A stretch of 64,000 bases of DNA from an uncultured Bacilli bacterium (GTDB lineage Bacteria; Bacillota_I; Bacilli_A; RF39; UBA660): the NCBI GenBank assembly GCA_934102215.1, contig CAKOSH010000003.1, positions 124,001-188,000 of the forward strand, given 5' to 3'. This document shows, in pieces, positions 1 to 9,007 of this stretch. The number at the start of each line of letters is the position of its first letter. Position 1 is the first letter of the stretch. The translations under genes were made by a program, and so were the position numbers. The notes below the pieces were generated by a model that saw only the letters and a list, made by a program, of their open reading frames with translations, did not search any database and was not told where the DNA came from.

Positions 1-1360
1 TTGATACTTCTACAAGATTTGAATCTTTTTCTAAATATCTAGCAGTATCAAGTGATATTGTAACATAACCTTCTGGCATTGTGAATTCATTATTTGTTAC
101 AGTTATTTTGTTATCCTTTGAATCTTTAACAATAATTTCTTTTACATAGTATCCTGTGTCTGCTTTAGCATTAACAGTTACTTTTTTATCTTGCATTACT
201 GATGTATATTTATATTCTTTACCATCAACAGTAATTGTTGCTTCTGCTCCTTCTACATCAAGATAATTAATATTTGAAACTGTATATTTTGATTCTGATA
301 ATTTTATAAGTTTATAACTCTTTTCTACATAATTTCCAATTGTATCAGTATTAAATGTTCCACCTTTTACATATACTTTGTCGTTTTCTTGGAATACTGT
401 ATCGCCAACAAAATTTCCATCATATATACGTAAGTCATTTAAATTATTAACACCAGTTTGTGCTGGATAGTGATAAATACTATTTCCTTTTTCACTGATA
501 ATTTGAGAATTTTGTGTTATTCCTAATTCTATTTTACCAAAGTATGTGTTATTTGATTCGATTTGAATAGCAGCACCTACTCCGTTGATACCGTTTCCAT
601 ATCCTTCAGCAACTCCAGGTTTTCCTGTTGCTTTAAGTGTAGCGTTGCCAATATTAAATCTTCCACTTTTAACTCCAAGTGCACCATTTATTCCTTCACA
701 AGTTGCTCCTACTATATTCCATTGTCCAGCACCTGCTCCATAAAGTGGGAATCCATTTGAACCAGTAGCTGTAATTTTAGTTGTTTTGCTTAAGTTGATA
801 ACTGGAACATTAATAGTAGTTCCATCATTTTTAATTTTACCTTGAATAGTAATACCACCTGCTTCATTACCAGTACTAACTATTGTTCCATCAAAATTAA
901 CTGTAACGCCATATGCTTTAGCACTTGTATCCCATACAGTTAAGCCCCATTGTGTGGTATCAATTGTTACATCCTTACCAACATGTAATGTAGAATACCC
1001 AACATCGCTCTTATTAGTAGAACCTTCTACATATATAGTTGAAGCAGTTGTTTCTAAAACACGAGTATCTTTTATTGTTCCTTTCCCAGTAATTTCAAGT
1101 GAACCTTTTAATAAATCAATATACTTTTCAGTTATAGTAATTGTTTTACCATTAAGGTCTAATACGACATCATTTCCATTAATTTCAAGTGCTTTGTTTA
1201 ATGTTATGTTGTCACCAAGAACTACAGTGTTGTTTCCTTTAACAGCATTAAGTAATTCTTCCACTGTTTTTACATTTATAGTTTCTGCATTAGTAATTAC
1301 TGGAACTAATACAAGAACTGATATAATAAATGTAAATATTAGTTTTTTTAGATTTTTCAT
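1..1360 (-). CDS. Secreted beta-helix-like surface protein, C-terminus cut by window edge
   Basis: The gene starts with ATG at 1358-1360 behind a strong AGGAGAGG ribosome site and stays open to base 1, so at least 453 residues are present. The N-terminus is a classical signal peptide ending in TNAET at about residue 26. The body is rich in short hydrophobic/Asn/Gly strands such as VVLDLNGKTITI, which resembles right-handed beta-helix (pectate-lyase-like) repeats of surface proteins. Around residues 360-440 the pattern (ITVDG, GYYVKEIIV, FTMPEGYVTISL) resembles the bacterial repeat domain often found near the C-terminus of Firmicutes adhesins. No catalytic residues could be assigned. Function is probably surface attachment or carbohydrate contact, by inference. 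A promoter lies just upstream at 1386-1414. Confidence 0.8.
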   Translation of the reverse strand, partial: MKNLKKLIFTFIISVLVLVPVITNAETINVKTVEELLNAVKGNNTVVLGDNITLNKALEINGNDVVLDLNGKTITITEKYIDLLKGSLEITGKGTIKDTRVLETTASTIYVEGSTNKSDVGYSTLHVGKDVTIDTTQWGLTVWDTSAKAYGVTVNFDGTIVSTGNEAGGITIQGKIKNDGTTINVPVINLSKTTKITATGSNGFPLYGAGAGQWNIVGATCEGINGALGVKSGRFNIGNATLKATGKPGVAEGYGNGINGVGAAIQIESNNTYFGKIELGITQNSQIISEKGNSIYHYPAQTGVNNLNDLRIYDGNFVGDTVFQENDKVYVKGGTFNTDTIGNYVEKSYKLIKLSESKYTVSNINYLDVEGAEATITVDGKEYKYTSVMQDKKVTVNAKADTGYYVKEIIVKDSKDNKITVTNNEFTMPEGYVTISLDTARYLEKDSNLVEVS

Positions 1361-1385
1361 ATATTTCCTCTCCTATCTTGATTTC

Positions 1386-1414
1386 AGTATATAATTTTAA
1401 AATATTTAAAGCAA
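1386..1414 (-). promoter_or_regulatory. Sigma-A-type promoter of the beta-helix surface protein
   Basis: Read on the minus strand: TTGCTT (1409-1414), a 17-bp AT-rich spacer, then TATACT (1386-1391). The start codon is about 25 bases further down. Nothing else is visible in this intergenic stretch apart from the terminator of the upstream gene. Confidence 0.55.
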
Positions 1415-1475
1415 GTGGTTTTTTCTTTTTATTTACTTATTTAACACATTTTGACATTTTTTGATATTTTTTAAT

Positions 1476-1500
1476 TTAAAAAGTAGAAATTAATCTACTA
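1476..1500 (-). terminator. Intrinsic terminator after the GNAT gene
   Basis: Arms AGTAGA (1482-1487) and TCTACT (1494-1499) form a hairpin overlapping the stop codon of the 1498-2100 gene. On the minus strand it is followed by TTTTTAAATT. Confidence 0.6.
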
Positions 1501-2100
1501 ATACATATATTTTTGATATACATCTTTATATTTTTCTATTGAATCTTTTGTGTTAATCCAATATACATTTGTAAGTGCTCCATCATAGTCATCAATATCA
1601 GTTCTTTCAAGTACTCCACCTAATGCTTGTATTGTTTTATCACTACCAAGATTTTTTACATCACAATCAAGCATTACTTTATCAAGATTAAATTCTTCGA
1701 GTGCTTTTATAAGTCCTAAATATAAATTAATTTTATTGTAGCCTTTTCTTCTTTCAGTAGGTCTTATTCCATATCCAATATGTCCGCCATGTACTAACAT
1801 CTTTGGACTTAAATGATGTCTTATATTTATCATACCTATTAATTTATTATCATTTTTTCTTATTAGAAAGTATGTTTTACCAGGACATCTATCTATACTT
1901 TTAGCATACTCATTATCTTGTATTTTATAATATCTATCCATACATTCTTCATATGTTTCACCTTCTAAAACATGATCAAAAGATCCAGTACCATTTATTG
2001 CTGAATTATATTTTACATGTTCGTTCATGTATTCTATAACATCATTTTTTCTTTCCATAGATGGATTTTCTAAATAAAACTTTTCTATTACTTTTTCCAT
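1498..2100 (-). CDS. GNAT-family N-acetyltransferase
   Basis: This 200-residue protein has the acetyl-CoA-binding core of the GNAT fold. A beta strand (GKTYFLIRKNDNKLIGMINI) is followed by the motif-A region GYGIRPTERRKGY at about residues 108-120, where the pyrophosphate of CoA would bind. A final strand and loop, QALGGVLERT, match the small-molecule GNATs of the COG3981 type. The acceptor substrate cannot be read from sequence. It lies 10 bases downstream of a second GNAT gene and ends the run of four small enzyme genes 2111-3444, with which it is probably co-transcribed. Its 3' end is closed by a hairpin terminator. Confidence 0.8.
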   Translation of the reverse strand: MEKVIEKFYLENPSMERKNDVIEYMNEHVKYNSAINGTGSFDHVLEGETYEECMDRYYKIQDNEYAKSIDRCPGKTYFLIRKNDNKLIGMINIRHHLSPKMLVHGGHIGYGIRPTERRKGYNKINLYLGLIKALEEFNLDKVMLDCDVKNLGSDKTIQALGGVLERTDIDDYDGALTNVYWINTKDSIEKYKDVYQKYMY

Positions 2101-2110
2101 ATTATTTTAA

Positions 2111-2683
2111 CTATATATTCTTATTACGAATAAAGTCTCCTTCAAATTCACTTTCTAATATATCCATGTGTAATCTATTATAATATTTACCATTTAAGAA
2201 TATTGCATCTCTACTCATTCCTGTATCTTTAAAGCCACATTTTAAATAACATTTGTGTGCTCTTTCATTTGCTTCAATTAAATCTAAACTAACACTATGA
2301 AGATTTAGATATTTAAATGCAAACTCTAATACTAATTTAATTGCTTCTGTACCATAACCATTACTTCTATATTCATCGTCTCCAATAAATATTCCAAGAG
2401 TAGCACTTCTTGATATATAGTTAAATTTAGCAAGACCAACCGAACCAATTAATTTGTTTGTTTTGATATCAATTATATTGAAATCTTTTACATCTATTCT
2501 TCTTGATGCTCTATCTAACCATTCTCTTTCATTTAAATATGTTGTTATGTCACTACTACCATTTATATAATCAGTTACATTAAAGTCATTCATCCACCCT
2601 GTAAATTTATCAACTGCTTCTTCTGTGTATGCCACAGGTGATAAATATATCCTATCTCCTACTAATTTCTTATAATATTCCAT
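2111..2683 (-). CDS. RimJ/RimL-like GNAT acetyltransferase
   Basis: A 190-residue acetyltransferase of the Acetyltransf_3 type. Motif A is visible as DEYRSNGYGTEAIKLVLEFA around residues 101-120, followed by the typical strand LHSVSLDLIEANERAHKCYLKCGF, given here as its parts SVSLDLIEAN and AHKCYLKCGF. Relatives acetylate N-termini of ribosomal proteins or small amines and antibiotics; the substrate here is unknown. The gene is closely spaced with neighbours on both sides (10 and 12 bases), which indicates one operon. Length is normal for the family and the start has a good AGGAGG-like site. Confidence 0.82.
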   Translation of the reverse strand: MEYYKKLVGDRIYLSPVAYTEEAVDKFTGWMNDFNVTDYINGSSDITTYLNEREWLDRASRRIDVKDFNIIDIKTNKLIGSVGLAKFNYISRSATLGIFIGDDEYRSNGYGTEAIKLVLEFAFKYLNLHSVSLDLIEANERAHKCYLKCGFKDTGMSRDAIFLNGKYYNRLHMDILESEFEGDFIRNKNI

Positions 2684-2695
2684 TTTTAATTCCTC

Positions 2696-3031
2696 CTACC
2701 TTATTATCTCATGTTCAAAATATTGTTCTTGAAATTCAGTTAATGCGTTTATCGCATCATTACTATAATTTTTATTTTCTGGTACAATAATTAATTTATC
2801 ATCATTATCATTAGTTCTATGAATAATTGCTATACATTTACCTGTATATTCTTTTACAGGCTCAAACACCCCTAAAAGATAGCAATCAAGTTCTTCACCA
2901 TCACCACTTATAGTACCTTCTACATATCCATAATTAACTGGATATATAAATCCATGGCGAGGATGTTTACTTCCAAGTTCACGATCAATTTTAATATCGA
3001 TTACTTTACCAATATATTCTTTATTATTCAC
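2696..3031 (-). CDS. Short family I inorganic pyrophosphatase-like protein
   Basis: The 111-residue protein carries the pyrophosphatase signature: HPRHGFIYPVNYGYV (about residues 23-37) and DGEELDCYLLG (about 44-54), matching the YPxNYGxV and DGDxLDVxLLG-type motifs of soluble inorganic pyrophosphatases. It is much shorter than the usual 170-180 residues and lacks the C-terminal part. That short form is known in Firmicutes, where its activity is less certain. One of the usual metal-binding Asp positions is Glu here (GEELD). If active it would hydrolyse pyrophosphate or a related phosphoanhydride in the cytoplasm. It is packed between GNAT genes with gaps of only 2 and 12 bases. Confidence 0.75.
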   Translation of the reverse strand: MNNKEYIGKVIDIKIDRELGSKHPRHGFIYPVNYGYVEGTISGDGEELDCYLLGVFEPVKEYTGKCIAIIHRTNDNDDKLIIVPENKNYSNDAINALTEFQEQYFEHEIIR

Positions 3032-3033
3032 GT

Positions 3034-3444
3034 TTAATCCTTTCTAAGCCACATGTACATACCATCTTCTGCAATTTCTTTTTTTACTTTGAATCCAAAT
3101 TTTGAATAAAAATCCTGCTTCCCTGGTGCTGATAAAAGCTGTATCATCATTTCTTCATCATTTTCTAAATTCTTTTTGATATAGTTTAGTATACTTTCAA
3201 TTAGTATAGTTCCATATCCTCTACCTCTATATTCTTTTAAGACAACAACATCCATTATTAATCCAGCATATCCACCATTAGTAACAAAACTTGCCATACC
3301 AACTGTTTTACCGTTTAAAACATATTTAACATTAATACCTTTTTCTAATGATATTTTGACAAGTCTTTCACTTGGTAATTTCCAACCTACATCATTAAGC
3401 AACATTTTATATTCTTCAAAAGTGAGTTTGTTATATTCTATCAT
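3034..3444 (-). CDS. GNAT-family N-acetyltransferase
   Basis: A 136-residue GNAT. The key element is VVVLKEYRGRGYGTILIES at about residues 67-85, which fits the R/Q-x-x-G-x-G/A loop that holds acetyl-CoA, followed by a late FYSKFGFKV segment typical of the family C-terminus. It resembles the small acetyltransferases of unknown substrate common in Bacilli. It is the first gene of the 3444 to 1498 cluster and has a GGAGG site 7 bases before its ATG. Confidence 0.82.
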   Translation of the reverse strand: MIEYNKLTFEEYKMLLNDVGWKLPSERLVKISLEKGINVKYVLNGKTVGMASFVTNGGYAGLIMDVVVLKEYRGRGYGTILIESILNYIKKNLENDEEMMIQLLSAPGKQDFYSKFGFKVKKEIAEDGMYMWLRKD

Positions 3445-3490
3445 GGAACCTCCTTCACTATATTATAGTAACTTGTTTTTCTTAATACGA

Positions 3491-4243
3491 TTATTTCAAT
3501 ATTTCTTCTATTACTTTACCTACACCATCATGATTATTATCATATTTTGTTATGAATCTTGCACTCTTTTTAACGTTATCAGGTGCGTTTAACATAGAAA
3601 CTCCATATTCAGCCATTTTAATCATGTTTATGTCGTTTTCCCCATCACCTATTGTTATGATATTTTCTCTACCTATATTAAGTCTATTCATTATTATCTC
3701 TACTGCTTTATCTTTAGTAGTACCAATATTTGTAATAACAAGTCTTCCACTCATACTGGTAGTTATTTCAAGTTTATCATTCATAGATTTTAATTCATCT
3801 CTAATAGCGTCTATTTCTTTTTCTGTACCAATACCTATTAATTTAAATGTATCATTATCTTTAATATAACTATCTATATCATTAATCTTACTTCTTTTAT
3901 AAATATCATTTTTAGTATATATAGTCCATTCTATATTATATTTATCAATATAACTCATGAGTTCTTTCATAGTTTCTTTTGATATATGACTACTAAATAA
4001 TTCTATTCCAAGATTATTAACAATTAAAGCACCATTAAAACATATTGTATAATTAAAACTATCTACCATATCTAATTCTTCAAGATATGGCTTAATCCTT
4101 TCAAATGATCTAGCACTGGTAGGTATTATATTTATATCATGTTTATATTTCATTAATACATTTTTAGTATACTCTCCAATTTCTTTATTATCATTTAAAA
4201 GAGTTCCATCTAAATCAGTAAATATTGCATGTATATTATTCAT
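3491..4243 (-). CDS. Cof-type HAD-IIB phosphatase
   Basis: This 250-residue hydrolase shows all four HAD motifs: FTDLDGTLLND at the N-terminus with the nucleophile and acid Asp, a Thr/Ser motif PTSARS, a Lys in GTTKDKAVE, and GDGENDINMIKMA near residue 200 for magnesium binding. The cap is the Cof (IIB) type. Family members dephosphorylate sugar phosphates, pyridoxal phosphate or FMN; the real substrate cannot be assigned. It is a stand-alone gene with its own ribosome site and about 45 bases to the next gene. Confidence 0.85.
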   Translation of the reverse strand: MNNIHAIFTDLDGTLLNDNKEIGEYTKNVLMKYKHDINIIPTSARSFERIKPYLEELDMVDSFNYTICFNGALIVNNLGIELFSSHISKETMKELMSYIDKYNIEWTIYTKNDIYKRSKINDIDSYIKDNDTFKLIGIGTEKEIDAIRDELKSMNDKLEITTSMSGRLVITNIGTTKDKAVEIIMNRLNIGRENIITIGDGENDINMIKMAEYGVSMLNAPDNVKKSARFITKYDNNHDGVGKVIEEILK

Positions 4244-4337
4244 GTTAGTCTCCTTTGCTGTTTAATTTTATCACAATATCTTTTGTTATTCAATTATTCT
4301 TATATTCATATAATTATTATTTATGATATTTGATTTA

Positions 4338-5039
4338 TTAAATATTTCTAAACATAAATATTATTAATATAAAAATTATAATAATATCCAACACTTTTTT
4401 AGTTTTACTTTTTAAATGAAAATCTGTATTAAATAGTTTACGTATTTTATCTATATTTACTATATTCATAATTATTACAAATAATAAAACTCCTAAATAA
4501 TTAAGTATTATATCATCTATATCAAATACACCTACATTTGTTATCATTTGTAATGTCTCTGTCATAAGGATAGATGGTAATATTATTAATGTTTGTCTTA
4601 ATATATTTTTATACTTATTATCCTTTAAAATAAGCAAGAATGAAAGAGGAATAAATAAACATAAGTTGCCTATTATATTTCTTATTATTTCATTTATACT
4701 TCCATATTTCAACTGTGATATTATCGTTTTAAAAGGTATAGGTTCAGGAATATACCAAGAAGTAGATATTCTAATAGGTGGTCTTCCTACTAAAAAGAGA
4801 ATACTTATTAAGCATAATATATAAAGTATCATATAAATATTAATATTTCTTTTATATTCTTTTTTATCATTAATACTTATTCCACTTATAAATATATAAA
4901 TAGATAACAATGATAAATAAACAATAGAATAAATAAAAGTAACATTATGAAAAATAATCATATATAAATATGATATTAAATTCATTATTAAAAATATATA
5001 TTTACATTTGATATTTTTCTCTTTTAGATTCATATTCAC
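4338..5039 (-). CDS. VanZ-family membrane protein
   Basis: A 233-residue integral membrane protein with about six hydrophobic helices. The conserved VanZ block is visible: GNLCLFIPLSFLL, followed by a loop and the signature ILMTETLQMI and FDIDDIILNYLGVLL (about residues 155-190). VanZ proteins give low-level teicoplanin tolerance in enterococci, but most genomic homologues have no known role. It lies 49 bases downstream of the hydrolase gene at 5089. Base composition is extreme (many Ile/Asn/Lys codons) but similar to its neighbours. Confidence 0.8.
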   Translation of the reverse strand: MNMNLKEKNIKCKYIFLIMNLISYLYMIIFHNVTFIYSIVYLSLLSIYIFISGISINDKKEYKRNINIYMILYILCLISILFLVGRPPIRISTSWYIPEPIPFKTIISQLKYGSINEIIRNIIGNLCLFIPLSFLLILKDNKYKNILRQTLIILPSILMTETLQMITNVGVFDIDDIILNYLGVLLFVIIMNIVNIDKIRKLFNTDFHLKSKTKKVLDIIIIFILIIFMFRNI

Positions 5040-5088
5040 CTACTTATTATTATTTTTTACTATATTAAATAGTTTTATTATTGTTTTT

Positions 5089-6018
5089 TTATTCATATTT
5101 CATCAACCATTCTTTTATTACTTTTATTACATCTTTATCTATTTCTTTTTTACTATATCTTATATATTCATTTTTCATATTAAATATATTTTGTTCTGTA
5201 TCTATTTTTCTTAATATATGATTTATACCTTCAGGTGTATATATTGTAACATTTTTTATACCATCCAGTGAATATAAATTATTATAATTCATGTTTAAAT
5301 CAGATTTACCTGTTATCATAAGTATATTACCTTTATATTGTTTTAATGTGTTTATAAAATCATTATCATTAAGACTACCATGTTCCATCATATATTTTGT
5401 ATTAAAGAATGCTCCATTAAAGAAATATCTATCTTTTTTAGATTTAGTTGCTTTTAAAAACAAATTATCAAATTGTTTTTCTATCTTTTCTTTAGTTAAT
5501 ACTTTATTTATATATAAAGAAAATAGTCCTTTTTTATCTTTATTCATATCAATTATTTTTGTATTTTGATATATAAGTGCTGACTTCATTGAAGTACATG
5601 CTCCACCTAAAAGTATTAACCCATCAATATTTATTTCCTTTGTTAGAAGCGTCGCTATCATAGCGCCTTCACTATGGCCACATACTATTGCTTTATCATT
5701 TACATAGTCTAACTTTTTACCATATTCAATAACCTTAGAAGCATCATTTACTAAATCATATAGTCCATATGTATTATAGTTTCCAGTTGATTCATATGTA
5801 CCTCTTTTATCATAACGAATACATACATATCCAAGACTAACAAATATATCACTTAAATCTTTATAAAAATTAGTTTTAAAGTTCTTTAAGTTTCCATCTC
5901 TATTTGATTTACCTGTTCCCATAATAAGAACAATTAGTGGTGACTTCTTACTTTTATCTTTATATGATATTGTTGCTCCTATATTTATATCACCTTTTAT
6001 CATTACTTTTTCTTCCAT
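5089..6018 (-). CDS. Alpha/beta hydrolase
   Basis: The 309-residue protein has the alpha/beta-hydrolase fold: an oxyanion-side strand PLIVLIMGTG (about residues 28-37), the segment VCIRYDKRGTYEST, and the nucleophile elbow CGHSEGAMIA with Ser at about residue 117. Late in the protein, MITGKSDLN and GINHIL supply a plausible acid Asp and catalytic His. These features fit the dienelactone hydrolase/serine aminopeptidase S33 esterases. No signal peptide, so cytoplasmic. It starts 2 bases after the stop of the XRE regulator, so the two genes are probably translated from one message. Confidence 0.82.
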   Translation of the reverse strand: MEEKVMIKGDINIGATISYKDKSKKSPLIVLIMGTGKSNRDGNLKNFKTNFYKDLSDIFVSLGYVCIRYDKRGTYESTGNYNTYGLYDLVNDASKVIEYGKKLDYVNDKAIVCGHSEGAMIATLLTKEINIDGLILLGGACTSMKSALIYQNTKIIDMNKDKKGLFSLYINKVLTKEKIEKQFDNLFLKATKSKKDRYFFNGAFFNTKYMMEHGSLNDNDFINTLKQYKGNILMITGKSDLNMNYNNLYSLDGIKNVTIYTPEGINHILRKIDTEQNIFNMKNEYIRYSKKEIDKDVIKVIKEWLMKYE

Positions 6019-6020
6019 AT

Positions 6021-6626
6021 TTACCTTTTAAATAATTTATGGATACAATAACTACTTTTCTTACATTTAGGACACTTTAAATATCTTTTAAGTGGTGTAT
6101 GAGGTGAAACTAAATAACTTAATAAATCTGGCTTAAATTCATAATTACAATTCTTGCATTCATAAATACCTACTCCATAATCTAATATAACAGCATTTAT
6201 AAAAGATACTAAAAATATAATAATGCCAAATATTATTAAAGATACTTTAATATTCATATTATCAATATAATTAGAAATAAGAATCATTATTGAAAGTGTT
6301 ATAACACCTATTAAAGCAGTTATAAATGACACAATAAGTCTTCTTTTACCATCTTCTTTTTCCTTTAGAATATAAAGAAGATTTTCTTCTGCATTAACTT
6401 TATATTCATCACTGTCTATCTTATGGCCACTTAAAAGTTCATTAACACTTATACCAAGAATTTCACATAATGGTAACATTAAAGATACTTCAGGAAGACC
6501 CTTTCCACATTCCCATTTACTTATAGTTTTTTCACTTATAAATAATTTATCAGCAAGATTCTTTTGAGTTAATTTTTTACTTTTTCTCATTTCACTTATA
6601 AATTTACCTATTTTACCTTGATCCAT
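6021..6626 (-). CDS. XRE-type transcriptional regulator with membrane and zinc-ribbon tail
   Basis: Residues 1-65 form a helix-turn-helix of the XRE/Cro type (LTQKNLADKLFISEKTISKW, then GLPEVSLMLPLCEILGISVN). Two hydrophobic helices follow at about residues 98-150. The C-terminus has two CxxC pairs, CKNC and CPKC, spaced as in a small zinc ribbon. DNA-binding proteins with a membrane anchor like this are common in Bacilli and often control the gene beside them, here the hydrolase at 5089-6018, but the target is an inference. The gene starts the 6626 to 5089 unit. Confidence 0.82.
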   Translation of the reverse strand: MDQGKIGKFISEMRKSKKLTQKNLADKLFISEKTISKWECGKGLPEVSLMLPLCEILGISVNELLSGHKIDSDEYKVNAEENLLYILKEKEDGKRRLIVSFITALIGVITLSIMILISNYIDNMNIKVSLIIFGIIIFLVSFINAVILDYGVGIYECKNCNYEFKPDLLSYLVSPHTPLKRYLKCPKCKKSSYCIHKLFKR

Positions 6627-6663
6627 ATATTATTTCCTTTCATATACACTATACAAAATATTT

Positions 6664-6695
6664 AAAAAGAAAAGAACCTACGAAGTGTAGAGTTC
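6664..6695 (-). terminator. Intrinsic terminator after the 6695 gene
   Basis: Arms GAAC-CTAC (6674-6681) and GTAG-A-GTTC (6687-6695) form a hairpin with a single bulge. The minus-strand transcript then reads TTTTCTTTTT. It separates the 6695 gene from the XRE regulator. Confidence 0.65.
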
Positions 6696-7108
6696 TATTT
6701 ATTATCTTTATATCTATTATAAAGTTCAACTATTGTAGTAGCTACTGTTATACCAACATTTACATAATTCTTTATATTATTTATTCTTTTATCAGCAAGA
6801 ATTTTCTTTCTCTTTTTAATTGCATCTTTTAATTCTTTAACAAATTTATCTACATCTCTTAATTCATCAAATGTTATTAATATAAATTTATCTTTTGTTT
6901 CAATACATACTTCATTATAATCTATATTAAGATTTACTTCATCTCTTTTAGTCTTAATATCTTCTAGTAGTATTGTATCAACTATAATAGTTTCTTTCTT
7001 AAATAATCCTTTAGTCTTTTTAAATACTAATTTCTTTGGCTCTAGATATAATTTTATTTTACCTTTACTTTCACTATATCTTACATTATATACTTTTTCT
7101 TCTTTCAT
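6695..7108 (-). CDS. Hypothetical protein with C-terminal hydrophobic segment
   Basis: Not recognised at family level. The 137-residue protein alternates beta strands (KIKLYLEPKKLVFKKT, KDKFILITF) and ends with a helix, then a weakly hydrophobic stretch VNVGITVATTIVELYNRY. The strand order and the final amphipathic helix (RDVDKFVKELKDAIKKRKK) are reminiscent of PH-like domains in small membrane-associated proteins, but this is only shape similarity. It is followed by a terminator and preceded by a 43-base gap, so it may be expressed alone or together with the 7152 gene. Confidence 0.6.
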   Translation of the reverse strand: MKEEKVYNVRYSESKGKIKLYLEPKKLVFKKTKGLFKKETIIVDTILLEDIKTKRDEVNLNIDYNEVCIETKDKFILITFDELRDVDKFVKELKDAIKKRKKILADKRINNIKNYVNVGITVATTIVELYNRYKDNK

Positions 7109-7151
7109 TTTTAACCTTCCTTTTTATAATATAAATTGTAAATTTTGCGAA

Positions 7152-7472
7152 TTATAATATTAATAATATAATTGATATAATTATCGTTATTAAAATAGAT
7201 ATAAATATATTTTTCTTACTGTCATATTTATCTTTAAATATTTTTTTCATAATTAGATTTATGATTATGTCAAATACTATAATTAAAAATACTATTTTAT
7301 AATAAGAAATATACTTTTCAGTTAATGTTACTTCACGTACTGTTGCTGTTTGTGCGCTATCATCAAGAAATATATGAAGAGCAGTTTCAGAAAGTATTAA
7401 TAGTTTAATAATAATTGTTATTATATAGAAAACTATTGATATAATTGGTTTTGTATTTACTTTATTTTTCAT
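7152..7472 (-). CDS. Small membrane protein of unknown function
   Basis: A 106-residue protein with three clear hydrophobic helices: IISIVFYIITIIIKLLIL near residues 9-26, KIVFLIIVFDIIINLIM near 60-76, and IFISILITIIISIILLIL at the C-terminus. The loop after the first helix (LDDSAQTATVREVTLTEKY) is the only polar part of any length. No motif was recognised. It sits 20 bases after the phosphodiesterase gene stop and is likely carried on the same message. Confidence 0.6.
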   Translation of the reverse strand: MKNKVNTKPIISIVFYIITIIIKLLILSETALHIFLDDSAQTATVREVTLTEKYISYYKIVFLIIVFDIIINLIMKKIFKDKYDSKKNIFISILITIIISIILLIL

Positions 7473-7492
7473 TTTAATGCTTCCTCCAAACT

Positions 7493-8605
7493 CTATTTTG
7501 TTTTGTCAATAATTATTAATGGTACATATATTTCATCATCTGTATATCCTGCGTGATGTGAAACGAGTGCTTCATCTCCTTTATATAGTATTGCTTTATT
7601 AGTTTTAGCAATTGATATATAGTCACCAAGTTCACTTTCTAAAATAGGATTTATATCACCATCACCAAATAATTTACTTTCTAGTACTTCTTCTTTGGTA
7701 TATAAGTCAAAATCATTACCAAAATATTTATTAAATAGTGTTACAAATTCATCTTTCTTATCATCTTTAATAAAAAATGATGTCGCTCTTGGTTCTGTTG
7801 ATGTGTTTCTAATTAAACATTCTATTATGTCAGGATAATTTTCTAAAAATATATTTTCTATTAATGTATGTCCATGATCAGCTACTACAAATATAATAGT
7901 ATCTTCAAGTTCATTTGATAAACTCTCTATCATCATATTTCTATATCTTATTAAATTTTTAACGGTCTTGTTATTAGGTCCATATAAATGCATTGTATGA
8001 TCTGGTTCTTCATCATAAGCATAAATATATTTTTTTGATGGTTCTGTGCATAATTTTTTTATTTTGTTATACATATCAAGAGTGTCAGTGCATGGATTTT
8101 CTCCAAAAGGAAATAATGAATATGCTTTATATTTGCCTTCTTCATTGATATATTCTTCAATTGATTTTTCTTTCATATACTTTTTTCTTAAAGAAACAGC
8201 ATCAGGAATTATAGTATGTGTTGTATCAGTTTTTTCAGTATTAAAGAATGTTGTTATTACTTTATCTATATCTTTATAATATGTATTCCAGCCTATCATA
8301 CCAGTTTCACATGGATTAAGTCCTGTTCTTATGGATGTAGTGGCTGCGACTGTTGTTGCTGGAAATACTGTTGTTATACTTTTATACATATTTTTAATTA
8401 GAAAATCATCTTTATCAAGTGTTCTTTTTAATATATTGCTTCCCATACCATCACAAAGAATAGTAACTACATTTTTAGGCTTTTTTTCATTAAGCAGCTT
8501 ATCTATATATTCTAAAGTATTATGATTATATGGTAAATCAAAATATTTTCTTATAGAACATGCTAGATTAGTTAAACATTCATTATAATTATTTCTTACT
8601 TGCAT
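7493..8605 (-). CDS. Type I phosphodiesterase/nucleotide pyrophosphatase family protein
   Basis: A 370-residue member of the alkaline phosphatase superfamily. All expected two-metal ligands can be seen in order: VVTILCDGMGS (Asp, about residue 52), the nucleophile region FPATTVAATTS, DEEPDHTMHLYG, VVADHGHT (about residue 243) and SHHAGYTDDE near the end. Relatives cleave phosphodiester or pyrophosphate bonds in nucleotides, phospholipids or phosphonates. There is no signal peptide, so this copy is probably cytoplasmic. The protein has normal length. It follows the ASCH gene by 12 bases. Confidence 0.82.
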   Translation of the reverse strand: MQVRNNYNECLTNLACSIRKYFDLPYNHNTLEYIDKLLNEKKPKNVVTILCDGMGSNILKRTLDKDDFLIKNMYKSITTVFPATTVAATTSIRTGLNPCETGMIGWNTYYKDIDKVITTFFNTEKTDTTHTIIPDAVSLRKKYMKEKSIEEYINEEGKYKAYSLFPFGENPCTDTLDMYNKIKKLCTEPSKKYIYAYDEEPDHTMHLYGPNNKTVKNLIRYRNMMIESLSNELEDTIIFVVADHGHTLIENIFLENYPDIIECLIRNTSTEPRATSFFIKDDKKDEFVTLFNKYFGNDFDLYTKEEVLESKLFGDGDINPILESELGDYISIAKTNKAILYKGDEALVSHHAGYTDDEIYVPLIIIDKTK

Positions 8606-8617
8606 ATTTATTTTCTC

Positions 8618-8950
8618 CTATAAAAGTTTTATTTCTATACCAAGAACACCATACTTATCTTGTTCTTCTTTACTATAATATAATTCCATATCTTTTGGAT
8701 CTGCTATTTCATCTTCTTTGTATCCCAAAGACACTTTATCAAAATGTTTATATAGTTCTTCAAAACTATCATATTTATGTAAATTAATTACAGCTGTACT
8801 TATTTGTTCATTATTACTTCTATTTGTAAATGTAATAGTATCTCCTACTTTTATTTTTCTTCTTTTTTCATCATTGAGTCTTAATTCTATAGTTTTAGTA
8901 CCATTCCTTATTAATACAAATGGTTCATTATGTAATCTCATTTCGTGCAT
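8618..8950 (-). CDS. ASCH-domain protein
   Basis: The 110-residue protein begins MHEMRLHNEPFVLIRNGTKT, with IELRLNDEKRRKIKVGDTITF following. The pattern G-T-K-T-I-E-x-R-L-x-D with KVGDTI is the mark of ASCH domains, a PUA-like beta-barrel that binds RNA or, in EC3.1-like enzymes, hydrolyses N4-acetylcytidine. The conserved Lys and Glu near residues 19-22 are present. The exact substrate is not known. It probably heads an operon with the phosphodiesterase and the small membrane protein. Confidence 0.78.
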   Translation of the reverse strand: MHEMRLHNEPFVLIRNGTKTIELRLNDEKRRKIKVGDTITFTNRSNNEQISTAVINLHKYDSFEELYKHFDKVSLGYKEDEIADPKDMELYYSKEEQDKYGVLGIEIKLL

Positions 8951-8980
8951 ATTAACACCTTCTTATAGAAAAATTATATC

Positions 8981-9007
8981 ATAATAAAAGACAGTAATAA
9001 ACTGCCT
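8981..9007 (-). terminator. Intrinsic terminator after lepB
   Basis: On the minus strand AGGCAG pairs with CTGTCT across a 7-base loop (plus-strand arms 8989-8994 and 9002-9007, one G-U pair), followed by TTTATTATG. It overlaps the end of lepB. Confidence 0.6.
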